A stretch of DNA of 18,069 bases from Lysobacterales bacterium CG02_land_8_20_14_3_00_62_12. GTDB taxonomy: Bacteria; Pseudomonadota; Gammaproteobacteria; Xanthomonadales; Ahniellaceae. The stretch spans positions 1 through 18,069 of the forward strand of contig PEUI01000315.1 in assembly GCA_002785585.1 (NCBI GenBank), in the 5' to 3' direction. The translations under genes were made by a program, and so were the position numbers. Positions within the stretch are counted from its first letter, which is position 1, and the number at the start of each line of letters is the position of its first letter. A model generated the notes under the pieces. That model saw nothing but the letters and a program-made list of their open reading frames with translations. It was not told the origin of the DNA and ran no database searches. Of this stretch, positions 7,439 through 17,598 are shown piece by piece.

Positions 7439-10102
7439 ATGGCCCCAAGGAACATGCCAAGCCAGGACGAAGCACAAAAACGCGCGGAACTGCGGCAGGC
7501 ATTTCTGAAGTACCTGCCCAAGCGGCTGGATACGCAGATTCGGCGCGGCCGTCGTCTGTGTGTCGGTGGCTGGGATATCAATGCGCTCACCTTGTTTTAT
7601 CAGGAAGTACAAAACCTGGCCGGCGCCTGCGGCCGTTACGGCGTGCTCGATGCCGGTGAGCTGCTGTTTGGCTTGGAGCAATTGCTGACGCCGTCGATGG
7701 AACAGGTGCGTCTGCCCAACACCGAGCAATCCGCCACTTTCGCCAAATTGCTCGATGCCCTGCAACGGATCGCCGCGCGCCAAGCCGGACCGTCGCGGCC
7801 GACGGCGCTCGGCACGGCTGGCCCCGGACTGCTGATCGCGCCAGCGCCTTTTGCCTATGCCAACGCGGTGGCACCGCCAGCGAATTACTGGCAGCGTTGG
7901 CGCGATACGGCGGCACCGGCGGAGGCGGTGCTGGCGCCGGTCGCGGCGCTGGTCGATCGGCCACCGGCGGCGCTGCCGACGGTGGCCGCCGAAGCCGCAC
8001 CGGCCAGCGCCGTGGTGGCACCGACGCGGCACCCGCCAACCCTATCGGCGCAAGATAAGCGGGTCTTGCACCTGGCCGATGATTCGGCGCTGTCCAAGCA
8101 GATCGACCAGCGTCTGCGCACGCTGCAATATCCGGTCGAAGGTTTGGAAAGCGTCGATGAGCTCAAGGAGTACTTGACCGCGTTCGCGCCAGCGATGGTG
8201 ATCATCGATGCGCCGTTTGTGGAATCGCTGGAGGCGATCGGCGAAGCCTTGCGGGTGGTGCGCAGCCGCAGCAACAACCGGGTGGCGCTGACGGTGTTTA
8301 CCGAATCGCCGGAAATGAGCCTGCGCCTGCGGGCCATGCGTGCCGGCGCCGACGCCTTCATCCTGCTGCCGCAAGCCGACAACGAAGTGCAGGCGCGGAT
8401 TCTAGAACTGCTCGATGCCGATACCTCGGATCCTTATCGCGTGCTGATTATCGAAGACGACCGCTCGCAGGCGATGTTCGCCGAATCGATCTTGCGCAAG
8501 GCCGGTATGGAAACCCGCGCCGTCAACGACCCGATGGCGGCACTCGCCGAACTCGACGGCTTCGATCCGGAATTGATTCTGATGGACCTGTACATGCCGG
8601 ATTGCGATGGCATTGAACTCACCACGTTGATTCGCGAGCGGCCGGCCTACATCAACATCCCGATCGTGTTTTTATCCGGGGAACACGACGAAGAAAAACG
8701 CTTCGATGCGCTCGCGGTGGGCGGCGACGACTATCTGGAAAAGCCGATCCGCCCCAAGCATCTGATTTCTGCGGTCACCAATCGGGTGCGTCGGGCGCGC
8801 GCTACGCTGCGCCGGGTGCAGGCGCAAAACCCACGCGACCCGGTCAGCGGACTGTATGACCGTGGCTACGTGCTCGAACGGATCAGCGACTTGCTGGCCG
8901 GCGAAGCGCTCGACCAGGGCGGTGTATTGTTCCTGCTGCTCGATGGCGTGCAACCGTTGCGCGAGCGCCTGGGGCTGATTGCCTTCGAACAATTGCTCGC
9001 CCAGGTCGGCGCCTTCATCGCGCAACAACTCTCGGCCACCGATCTTGCCGCACGCTACGGCGACACCAGTTTCTTCTTGCTGCTGCACGCGCAGAGTGAA
9101 GCCGCCATGGTCGAGTTCGCCGAGTCATTGCGGCACGCGTTTGGCGAACATTTGTTCGAGTCGGGTGAACAAAGTATTTCGATTGCCGCGTGCATCGGCA
9201 TCGCTGGCTTTGGCCAGAATCTGGGCGATACCGGCAGCCTGCTCAATGCCGCCGAGCGCACCGCCGCGCTGAGCCGATCTTCCGTCGACAAACGCGCCCA
9301 GCTGTTTCAGGTGGCGGTGACCAGCACCGTCGATGGCGACGATGCCGAGCTCACCGAACTGATCCGTGCCGCGCTCAAGCACGACCAGTTCCAATTGCTC
9401 TATCAACCCATTGCCTCGTTGCGTGGCGGCGGCGAAGCGCAATTCGAAGTGTTGCTCAGACTGCGCGGCGACGGCGGCAAACTGTATACCGGCTCGGCGC
9501 TGATGCCGATCGCCGAACGCGCCGGATTGACCCAGGGTATCGACCGCTGGGTGTTGTCGCGCGCCTTGATGGTGATCGCCGAGCGCCAGCGCGACGGCCA
9601 CCCGCTGCGGTTGTTTGTCAGCCAGTCGATCGAGAGCATCAACGACGCCCAGCGCGCCAGTTGGCTGAAGCAGGTCATCGATACGCGCCGGGCCAACGCC
9701 GAGCATCTGGTCATCCAGTTGCGCACCCCAGACGCCGTATCGCGGGTGCGCCAGACCGCGTTTTTTGCCGAACAGATGAAGTCCCTCGGCGTCAAAATTT
9801 GCCTCAGCCAGTTTGAACCGACGATGGCCAATTTCCAGTTGTTGCAGCACGTTGCCGCCGAATTCGTCAAGATTTCGCCGCGCTTTACTGGCGTGGACGG
9901 ACAAACCCCCAAGGTGCGCGCCGAACTCCGCCAAACCATCACCAAAGTGCGCGAGCTCGGCATCCGCATCGTCGCCCCGCGGGTGGAAGACGCGCAATGC
10001 GCCGCCGCGCTGTGGACCACCGGTGTTGATTACATCCAGGGCAATTTCGTGCAACCGGCGAGCCAGGAACTGGAATTCGATTTTGCCGCTGCCGCTCTTT
10101 GA
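7439..10102 (+). CDS. Hpt-REC-REC-GGDEF-EAL effector with degenerate active sites
   Basis: This 887-residue soluble protein has five parts. Residues 13-85 form an Hpt-like helical domain with Q58 where the phospho-histidine belongs (QNLAGACGRYG). An Ala/Pro linker follows (about 115-205). REC1 (207-325) keeps D257 and T288 but has Leu-Pro (310-311) where Lys-Pro is expected. REC2 (332-450) is canonical: E339/D340/D341, D383, S413, K435. The GGDEF-like domain (466-625) has GDTSF at 541-545. The EAL-like domain (634-880) has FEVLLRL, VSQS, VIQLRT and CLSQF in place of the metal-binding motifs, but keeps YIQGNFVQP. Neither cyclase nor phosphodiesterase activity is expected; c-di-GMP binding without turnover, as in FimX (GDSIF, EVL), is inferred. 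ATG starts at 7439 and 7454 both have an AAGGA that is too close. The downstream kinase is its likely phosphodonor. Confidence 0.88.
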   Translation: MAPRNMPSQDEAQKRAELRQAFLKYLPKRLDTQIRRGRRLCVGGWDINALTLFYQEVQNLAGACGRYGVLDAGELLFGLEQLLTPSMEQVRLPNTEQSATFAKLLDALQRIAARQAGPSRPTALGTAGPGLLIAPAPFAYANAVAPPANYWQRWRDTAAPAEAVLAPVAALVDRPPAALPTVAAEAAPASAVVAPTRHPPTLSAQDKRVLHLADDSALSKQIDQRLRTLQYPVEGLESVDELKEYLTAFAPAMVIIDAPFVESLEAIGEALRVVRSRSNNRVALTVFTESPEMSLRLRAMRAGADAFILLPQADNEVQARILELLDADTSDPYRVLIIEDDRSQAMFAESILRKAGMETRAVNDPMAALAELDGFDPELILMDLYMPDCDGIELTTLIRERPAYINIPIVFLSGEHDEEKRFDALAVGGDDYLEKPIRPKHLISAVTNRVRRARATLRRVQAQNPRDPVSGLYDRGYVLERISDLLAGEALDQGGVLFLLLDGVQPLRERLGLIAFEQLLAQVGAFIAQQLSATDLAARYGDTSFFLLLHAQSEAAMVEFAESLRHAFGEHLFESGEQSISIAACIGIAGFGQNLGDTGSLLNAAERTAALSRSSVDKRAQLFQVAVTSTVDGDDAELTELIRAALKHDQFQLLYQPIASLRGGGEAQFEVLLRLRGDGGKLYTGSALMPIAERAGLTQGIDRWVLSRALMVIAERQRDGHPLRLFVSQSIESINDAQRASWLKQVIDTRRANAEHLVIQLRTPDAVSRVRQTAFFAEQMKSLGVKICLSQFEPTMANFQLLQHVAAEFVKISPRFTGVDGQTPKVRAELRQTITKVRELGIRIVAPRVEDAQCAAALWTTGVDYIQGNFVQPASQELEFDFAAAAL

Positions 10103-10116
10103 TTTCAGGAACCCTC

Positions 10117-12564
<2,448 letters not shown>

Positions 12565-13830
12565 TCAATCCAGCGCCCGCGCCAGGCGGTAGGCGCCAAT
12601 CGCAAAACCGAGCACACCGAGCAGCAGCAATCCGGTCAGCGGCCACAGATAGTCCGACCAGGCATAGCCACGCCAGATCGCGCCTTCGATACTGCGCAGC
12701 GACCAGTTCATCGGGCTGAAGGCAGACACCTTGGCCATCCAGGCCGGCATGGCGATCAACGGAATCATGCCGCCACCGATCATCATCAGCGGCATCAACG
12801 CGGCCCAACCGGCGCTGGATACGCCTTGGGTGGTGTGGCCGGCACTGGCGATCAGCAGCATCATCCCGGTGAAGGCAATGGCACTGGCGAAAATTACCGA
12901 TGCCAGCGCGGGTAGCGAGACCGGCACCAGGCCGAACAGCAGGCGCGCGAGCAGCAGCAATAAAACTTGCACCGCGAGCAACGCGATCAACGCCGCCAAG
13001 GCTTTGCCCAGCAGCAGATCGACACTGCGCATCGGGCCGGTGCGCAGGCGCAGCCAGGTGCCCTGTTCGCGTTCTTGCGCAAACCCGGTGGCAAAGCCCA
13101 TCAGGCAGCCGACCAGGCCCCAAAGAATGCCCTGCGGAAACGAAATCGCGAACGGATTGCGCGGGCCCCGGCGGACACTTTGCAGCGATTCGGTGGTCAC
13201 TTGCAACGGTTGCCAGGCCGGGGCCGCTCCGTCCGTGGCGGAACCTGACGGCGTTGCCGCCGGCAATTTTTCCAGCGCATCGAACAGGTTGTTGAACGGT
13301 TGCCGCTGATCCTCCGGCAGGCTGGCGCTGTCAGCGCGCGACGTCTGCAACCATTTCCGGTCGCTGCCGAGTCCGCTGAGTTTGCGCCCCAGGTCCTGTG
13401 ACGCCACCTGCATCAACAGACCTTGCAGCATGCTGATCTCGGCCTGACGACTGGGGTCAATCAGCAACCGCACCGACGCCGGCACGCCGTAGAACAGCCG
13501 CTCACTGGCTGCTCCGTAGCCTTTGGGAATCTCGATCAGCGCGACCGCCCGGCCGTGTTTGACCTGGGCCCGGGCGCTGGCCGTATCGCTGGCCTGAAGC
13601 GCCAACAGATCCAGCGCCAGCAATCCATCGAACAGGGCCCGCGACGCCACACTGTGGTCTTGATCGTCGAGCAACACGCGCATTTTGGCTTTGTCGCCGC
13701 CGCCGCCGCCGAACATCAGGCCGAAGCCGATCGCCATCAACAACGGCCAGACGAAAGTAAAAAACAGCGTGGCCCGATTGCGCAGTAACAGCGTCAAATC
13801 TTTCAAAGCCAGCGCCAGAATGGCGGTCAT
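12565..13830 (-). CDS. ABC-2 type exporter permease
   Basis: The 421-residue protein has the ABC-2 permease layout: one membrane helix near 21-40, a large external domain (about 45-228), then five helices (about 231-250, 276-300, 306-328, 340-362, 392-412). The conserved inner segment FAQEREQGTWLRLRTGPM (249-266) follows the second helix, as in NatB/YhaP and DrrB-like permeases. The poly-glycine run at 41-45 is unusual but close to the membrane exit. It works with the ATPase encoded just upstream: the ATG at 13830 overlaps the ATPase stop in ATGA, implying translational coupling. Substrate unknown; a drug, lipid or ion exporter are all possible. Its stop codon directly abuts the stop of the opposing kinase gene. 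Confidence 0.9.
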   Translation of the reverse strand: MTAILALALKDLTLLLRNRATLFFTFVWPLLMAIGFGLMFGGGGGDKAKMRVLLDDQDHSVASRALFDGLLALDLLALQASDTASARAQVKHGRAVALIEIPKGYGAASERLFYGVPASVRLLIDPSRQAEISMLQGLLMQVASQDLGRKLSGLGSDRKWLQTSRADSASLPEDQRQPFNNLFDALEKLPAATPSGSATDGAAPAWQPLQVTTESLQSVRRGPRNPFAISFPQGILWGLVGCLMGFATGFAQEREQGTWLRLRTGPMRSVDLLLGKALAALIALLAVQVLLLLLARLLFGLVPVSLPALASVIFASAIAFTGMMLLIASAGHTTQGVSSAGWAALMPLMMIGGGMIPLIAMPAWMAKVSAFSPMNWSLRSIEGAIWRGYAWSDYLWPLTGLLLLGVLGFAIGAYRLARALD

Positions 13831-14738
13831 GGGCGATCTCGCAAAGCGCGGCCGGTCAGGCCAAGAAATACTTGTTCCAACGACGGCGGCGACCAGGCAA
13901 ATGCCTCCACGCCGCCGTCGGCGATCGCCCGTTCCAGTTCGACCATCGGCGTCGCCGTGGTGATCGCCTGTTCTACGCCGGCGCGGCGAATGCGCAATTG
14001 CGGGTTGCCGCCGTAGGTCTTGAGCAAACCGTTGAGCGTATCCACCGCCAACAGCCGACCGCGATCGACGATGGCGATGCGATCACACAGCCGCTCGGCC
14101 TCTTCCATGTAATGGGTGGTGTAGACCACCGTGCGGCCCTGGCGTTTGAGCGCCAGTACATTGTCGAAGATCGCATTGCGCGATTGCGGATCGACACCGA
14201 CGGTAGGCTCGTCGAGCAAGATCAATTCCGGATCGTGGCAAATGGCCGCCGCAATATTCAGCCGCCGCTGCATGCCGCCCGAGTAGGCGCCGACGCGATC
14301 CCGGCCCCGATCCGCCAACGCAACAAATGCCAAGGCCGCGTCCACCCGGTGCCGAAGATGCTCACCGCTGAGGCCATGGCAACGCGCGAAAAACGTCAGA
14401 TTTTCGCGGCCGCTGAGGTGCTCGTACAACGACAAACGCTGCGGCGCAATGCCAAAACGGCGACGCAAGGCCGGTTGTCGCGGATCGCCACCCAGCACTT
14501 GCACGCTGCCGCGATCGACTCCGAGCAAACCGGTGGCGATATGCAGCGCGGTGGATTTGCCGGCACCGTTCGGCCCCAGCAAGCCGAAAATCTCGCCCGG
14601 CTGGACGTCGATATCCAGCCCGGCAAGCGCGAGCTGTGCGCCGTAGTGTTTGTGAACCGCCTGCAGGCGCAGGGCCGCGGTAGCGGTGGCTAGATTCGGC
14701 AAGCAAGGGTCCCGGCTGGGGTTTGATTCGAGCGGCAT
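13827..14738 (-). CDS. ABC transporter ATP-binding protein
   Basis: The 303-residue ATPase powers the adjacent permease at the inner membrane. All catalytic motifs are present: Walker A GPNGAGKST (55-63), Q-loop glutamine in APQRLSLYEH (about 100), signature YSGGMQRR (152-159), Walker B LILLDEPTVGVD (172-183) and the switch histidine in TTHYMEEAERL (about 209). The EHLSGRENL segment and C-terminal EQVFLGLTGRALRD are common in the CcmA/DrrA/NodI-type exporter ATPases. The ATG at 14738 is preferred to a TTG at 14747; no strong ribosome site is seen before either. The first about 20 residues are proline- and serine-containing and may not be conserved. It is the first gene of a two-gene operon. 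Confidence 0.93.
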   Translation of the reverse strand: MPLESNPSRDPCLPNLATATAALRLQAVHKHYGAQLALAGLDIDVQPGEIFGLLGPNGAGKSTALHIATGLLGVDRGSVQVLGGDPRQPALRRRFGIAPQRLSLYEHLSGRENLTFFARCHGLSGEHLRHRVDAALAFVALADRGRDRVGAYSGGMQRRLNIAAAICHDPELILLDEPTVGVDPQSRNAIFDNVLALKRQGRTVVYTTHYMEEAERLCDRIAIVDRGRLLAVDTLNGLLKTYGGNPQLRIRRAGVEQAITTATPMVELERAIADGGVEAFAWSPPSLEQVFLGLTGRALRDRP

Positions 14739-14922
14739 GGCGGCCAATAGTCAAGCAGAAACCGCCGCCGCCATAGTGCCAACCGTCATGCTGCGGCAGC
14801 GGCTGATCGCCAGCAAGCGCATTGCTGCACACCACTCGGCACCGGTCGCGTTGCCGTCGCCTGGCAGCCTGGCAGTGGACGGTCTGGTGGCCAGCGACGA
14901 ACCGAAGTGGGATTTGACTGGA
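14739..14922. other. Intergenic region between higA and the ABC exporter
   Basis: These 184 bases hold no credible gene and must contain the exporter promoter on the minus strand, which I cannot place. Just past the higA stop, GGATTT (14910-14915) and AAATCC (14925-14930) form a six-base stem with a nine-base loop that includes the stop codon; it lacks a U-run and is a weak terminator candidate. Confidence 0.35.
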
Positions 14923-15267
14923 TTAAATCCGCGCCGCCCACGCCGCCACCGATTTTTTGCTGGCGAGAGCGCCATCGATGCCGGTCAATAAACCAATTTT
15001 GGTCAGCGCCAGATCAACAGAATCCGTGGCAGTCTCCAACTCGTAGCGTGCCTGCAGGTTGACCCAATAGCCAGCGCTTTGGCCGAGCGCGCGCTCCAGC
15101 CGCAGGGCGAGATCTGCACTCACCGGACGCAGACCGCGCAACACCAATGAGAGTCGCATTGGCGTAGTGCCGATATGCAAAGCGAGTTGACGGGCGCTGA
15201 TGTCAATTTCTGCCAAAGTTTGGCGCAGATAGACGCCAGGATGGACGGGAGCAAGCTTCTTGGCCAT
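14923..15267 (-). CDS. higA: HigA-type XRE antitoxin
   Basis: The 114-residue protein is the antitoxin of a HigBA pair. It shows the family's start KLAPVHPGVYLRQTL, a helix-turn-helix (about 25-60, with SARQLALHIGTTPMRLSLVL), and the hallmark SADLALRLERALGQSAGYWV followed by NLQARYELE. It should bind and neutralise the HigB nuclease and repress its own operon. The ATG at 15267 is used because GAGGA lies nine bases upstream on the minus strand; a TTG at 15276 is less likely. It begins 12 bases after the higB stop, in the toxin-first order usual for higBA. The tail (about 90-114) is longer than in the shortest members but not strange. Confidence 0.93.
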   Translation of the reverse strand: MAKKLAPVHPGVYLRQTLAEIDISARQLALHIGTTPMRLSLVLRGLRPVSADLALRLERALGQSAGYWVNLQARYELETATDSVDLALTKIGLLTGIDGALASKKSVAAWAARI

Positions 15268-15279
15268 ACGAAACAATCC

Positions 15280-15561
15280 TCAGTGGTAGTCGACGATTTC
15301 GACCTGGGTGACACCAGCGTTAGTCCAAATGAAGCAGACACGCCATTGCTCATTGATTCGGATGCTGTGTTCTCCGGCGCGGCGGCCTTTCAAGGCTTCC
15401 AGTCGATTCGACGGCGGTAGGCGCAAGTCGTCGATCAGTACTGCCGCATCAATCTGGTTTAGCTTGGAATAGGCTCGTTGCTGTATCCCTGGTGGAAGCT
15501 TGCGCACGCGTTGACGACGAAAAAGCTTTGCGGTTTCAGGGCAACGGAAACTCAGAATCAT
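15280..15561 (-). CDS. higB: HigB-type RelE/ParE superfamily toxin
   Basis: The 93-residue protein matches the HigB/GraT group of ribosome-dependent mRNA nucleases, which cut translated mRNA until the antitoxin binds them. Seen are the start MILSFRCPETAKLF, the middle segment RLPPSNRLEALKGRRAGEHS, and the active-site strand region SIRINEQWRVCFIW ending in VEIVDYH, with the usual arginine and histidine residues in place. The length is typical of the family. The ATG at 15561 fits the family's short N-terminus; a GTG at 15570 adds three residues. No strong ribosome site is seen. All expected C-terminal residues remain, so the toxin looks functional. Confidence 0.93.
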   Translation of the reverse strand: MILSFRCPETAKLFRRQRVRKLPPGIQQRAYSKLNQIDAAVLIDDLRLPPSNRLEALKGRRAGEHSIRINEQWRVCFIWTNAGVTQVEIVDYH

Positions 15562-15572
15562 GCCGGACACCG

Positions 15573-15615
15573 TAAACTATTTGTTTATAAACCACAAGCG
15601 GGAACATCATGACAA
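15573..15615 (-). promoter_or_regulatory. higBA promoter and likely HigA operator
   Basis: On the minus strand TTGTCA (15615-15610) is a good -35 box. A TTTATA or TATAAA within 15591-15584 is the best -10, with an 18- or 20-base spacer. The perfect palindrome GTTTATAAAC (15583-15592) covers this -10, and TAAAC at 15573-15577 pairs with GTTTA at 15583-15587 as a second inverted repeat. Palindromes over the -10 suit HigA autorepression, but binding is inferred. Confidence 0.5.
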
Positions 15616-15643
15616 AGTTCAATGTGATCGATTGCGCGGCGCC

Positions 15644-16561
15644 TTAGGCCCGCATCAAGGTGGATTTGCCAAACAGGCTCTCGACCAGGTCCACCGCCAG
15701 CAGCGCGGTGCGGTTGTGTTCGTCGAAGGCGGGGTTGAGTTCGACGATGTCCAGTGAGCCGAGCGCGCCGCAGTCGAAAATCGTCTCCATCACCAGTTGT
15801 GCTTCGCGATAATTGGGGCCACCGCGTACCGTGGTGCCGACGCCAGGGGCGATTTCCGGGTCGAGGAAATCGATATCGAAGCTGACATGGAGATGGGTGT
15901 TGGCATCGACATCGGCCAGCAGGATCTCCAGCGTGCGTTGGATGCCGACTTCATCGATGAAGCGCATGTCGTAAATATCCAGCCCCTGCGCGTGCACCAG
16001 TTTACGCTCGCCGGCATCCACCGAACGGATGCCAAGCTGGCGAATCTGATCGGCACGCAGCGCCGGCGCGGCGCCCGAAAGTTCGGTCAGTTCGGGCGGG
16101 CCGATGCCGCACAAACAGGCCACCGGCATGCCATGAATATTGCCCGACGGGGTGATCGTGGAGGTGTTGAAGTCGGCGTGGGCGTCGAGCCACAACACCA
16201 ACAATTTTTTCTGCTGCTGCTGGCACCAGCGCGCCACGGCGGTGATCGATCCCAAACCCAGGCAATGGTCGCCACCGAGCAGGATCGGCAGCCGCCCGGC
16301 CGTTAGTGCCGTGGTCATCGCCGCGAACACGGCGCGGTTCCAGGCGACGACTTCGGGCAGATGCCGATAGCCATTCAACGGTGGCTGCCAGGGATTCTGC
16401 GGTCCGACCAGGTTGCCGATATCTTCGACGTCGAGGCCCCGGCCGCGCAGGGCTTCGGCAATGCCAGCGACGCGCAAGGCTTCGGGGCCCATCGAAGCGC
16501 CACGGTGTCCAGCGCCGATATCGGTAGGGGCGCCAATCAAGCGGATGGTTTGGGTGGCCAC
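15644..16561 (-). CDS. rocF: Arginase
   Basis: The 305-residue enzyme hydrolyses arginine to ornithine and urea. All manganese ligands are visible: H99 in LGGDHC, D126/H128/D130 in LDAHADFNT, and D229/D231 in SFDIDFLDP. The stretch TPSGNIHGMPVACL after the second motif, and ELNPAFDEHNRTA (274-286), mark it as arginase rather than agmatinase. The start is GTG at 16561, supported by AAAAGGTAAGG upstream; the next ATG (residue 24) would remove the first strand. A TATGCT at 16599-16594 may be its -10 box. It stands alone, with no ornithine aminotransferase or arginine transporter nearby, so its metabolic setting cannot be read here. The product should be cytoplasmic. Confidence 0.95.
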   Translation of the reverse strand: MATQTIRLIGAPTDIGAGHRGASMGPEALRVAGIAEALRGRGLDVEDIGNLVGPQNPWQPPLNGYRHLPEVVAWNRAVFAAMTTALTAGRLPILLGGDHCLGLGSITAVARWCQQQQKKLLVLWLDAHADFNTSTITPSGNIHGMPVACLCGIGPPELTELSGAAPALRADQIRQLGIRSVDAGERKLVHAQGLDIYDMRFIDEVGIQRTLEILLADVDANTHLHVSFDIDFLDPEIAPGVGTTVRGGPNYREAQLVMETIFDCGALGSLDIVELNPAFDEHNRTALLAVDLVESLFGKSTLMRA

Positions 16562-16593
16562 GGCCTTACCTTTTAGGTTTCATTTGGGCCGAA

Positions 16594-16599
16594 AGCATA
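16594..16599 (-). promoter_or_regulatory. Possible -10 box of the arginase gene
   Basis: TATGCT on the minus strand lies 32 bases before the GTG start. No clear -35 partner is seen. The 133 bases between this gene and the Hpt-REC stop show nothing else. Confidence 0.25.
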
Positions 16600-16694
16600 G
16601 CCGATCACCCCGGCGGCGATCTGGCACGGACGCGTTCGGCACCGGTGTTGCTGCGGACCAGGCGCATCGAGCACGCTGCGGAAGTTTGCCGCCT

Positions 16695-17474
16695 TCAGGC
16701 TGCGCGCTGTGCCAGTTGCCGCAACTTGATCGCCAACTCAGCGCTCGGTAGCGATTTGTCGACCATGGCGAGGACGCCAGCAGCGAGTGCACACTGGCGC
16801 GTGTGCTCACTGTGATCGGTGGTCAGACAGAGGGTCGGCAAGTCGGCATAGTCGGCTAGCGCATGCACGCTGCTGGCGAGTTCGGCACCGGTCTCCGCCT
16901 GCAACCAGTAGTCCAGCAACAGCACATCCGGCCGCCGTGCGGCCAAGGCGCGGTGCATGGCGGCGCCATCGTGGACGACGCTGACCTGGATGCCTTCCCG
17001 GCCCAACTGTTCGTAGAGCACGGCGGCCAGTTCGACATCATCATCGACCAGCAATACCTGCAGGCCACTGGCCGAAGCGACGCAGGCACCGGTGCCTGCA
17101 CAGGCGCAGGCATTGCCAACGTCGCTGCTGCCGCCGATCTCGCTGTCGAACAGTTCATCAATCTCGCGCAGCACCGAAAAAAGTTGCCGCAGCGGAGCGC
17201 TGGCGGTGGTTGCACTTTCGGTGCTGGCCGCCAGGGCATCGGCGATCAAGCCATCGGCCTGCCGCGCCGCTTCACCCAGGCGCACGAAACCATAAGCCCC
17301 GGCCGATCCCGCCAGTTTGTGCAGCGGCTGGTCCAAAGCGTGCAAACGCTCGCGGTCGCCAGGTGCCGCGCGCCAGTCGCGCGCCGCTGCCGAGATCGCC
17401 GCACGCTTGCCAGGCAGCGAAGCCCGATAGCGCTCGGTGAGTGCGGTGAGTGCGCTGCTGGCGGTGTCTGACAC
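16695..17474 (-). CDS. Hpt-REC phosphorelay protein
   Basis: From the GTG at 17474 the protein has 259 residues. An Hpt domain (about 5-110) carries H52 in PLHKLAGSAGAYGF, the classic phospho-histidine motif. An Ala/Ser- and Cys-containing linker (about 112-137) leads to a complete receiver (about 138-255) with V-D-D-D (D145 central), D188 in LLLDYWL, T218/T219 and K240 in VDKSL. There is no output domain, so it should shuttle phosphoryl groups or act by binding partners. The start is uncertain: an ATG at 17543 would add 23 residues that include CRHC, but lacks a ribosome site because a hairpin directly precedes it; the GTG has only a loose GGA upstream. No kinase gene adjoins it; the hybrid kinase about 4 kb away is a possible partner by inference. 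Its Hpt motif resembles the His-less one in the 887-residue effector. Confidence 0.85.
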   Translation of the reverse strand: MSDTASSALTALTERYRASLPGKRAAISAAARDWRAAPGDRERLHALDQPLHKLAGSAGAYGFVRLGEAARQADGLIADALAASTESATTASAPLRQLFSVLREIDELFDSEIGGSSDVGNACACAGTGACVASASGLQVLLVDDDVELAAVLYEQLGREGIQVSVVHDGAAMHRALAARRPDVLLLDYWLQAETGAELASSVHALADYADLPTLCLTTDHSEHTRQCALAAGVLAMVDKSLPSAELAIKLRQLAQRAA

Positions 17475-17507
17475 TTTTTCAGTCCGGCAATGGCGGCACT
17501 GAAAAGT
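17472..17507 (-). other. Hairpin pairing the Hpt-REC GTG start
   Basis: On the minus strand ACTTTTCAGT (17507-17498) can pair with ACTGAAAAAGT (17483-17473), with one bulged A and a 14-base loop. The G and T of the candidate GTG start (17474-17473) are in the 3' arm, so folding would hide the start codon. Confidence 0.4.
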
Positions 17508-17543
17508 AGCACCGTGAATGCGGCGACCGGTGTCAACGATCAT

Positions 17544-17584
17544 TGCCAACGATGTTGGCAGCGGCGGCGATCACCGCCGCTGCC
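17544..17584 (-). other. Two overlapping hairpins between ydcH-like and Hpt-REC genes
   Basis: Hairpin A has an 11-base perfect stem, GGCAGCGGCGG (17557-17567) with CCGCCGCTGCC (17574-17584), around a six-base loop. Hairpin B is TGCCAAC (17544-17550) with GTTGGCA (17554-17560), around three bases. They share 17557-17560, so both cannot form completely. A lies 15 bases after the stop of the small gene and has no U-run. It may end that transcript, or the pair may form a switchable leader. Confidence 0.5.
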
Positions 17585-17598
17585 GATGGGCACTGGTC

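Noticed and set aside
9125..10054. A 309-residue minus-strand frame opposite the effector's EAL domain
   Set aside because: Antisense shadow of a recognised domain, with no ribosome site or motifs.
13872..14693. A 273-residue plus-strand frame opposite the ABC ATPase
   Set aside because: The opposite strand has all ABC motifs in order.
15609..15647. The 12-residue frame MTKFNVIDCAAP as a real gene
   Set aside because: It is very short, has no Shine-Dalgarno site and ends in the arginase 3' end; kept only as a possible remnant in the findings.
16863..17471. A 202-residue plus-strand frame opposite the Hpt-REC gene
   Set aside because: The minus strand carries intact Hpt and receiver motifs, and this frame has none.
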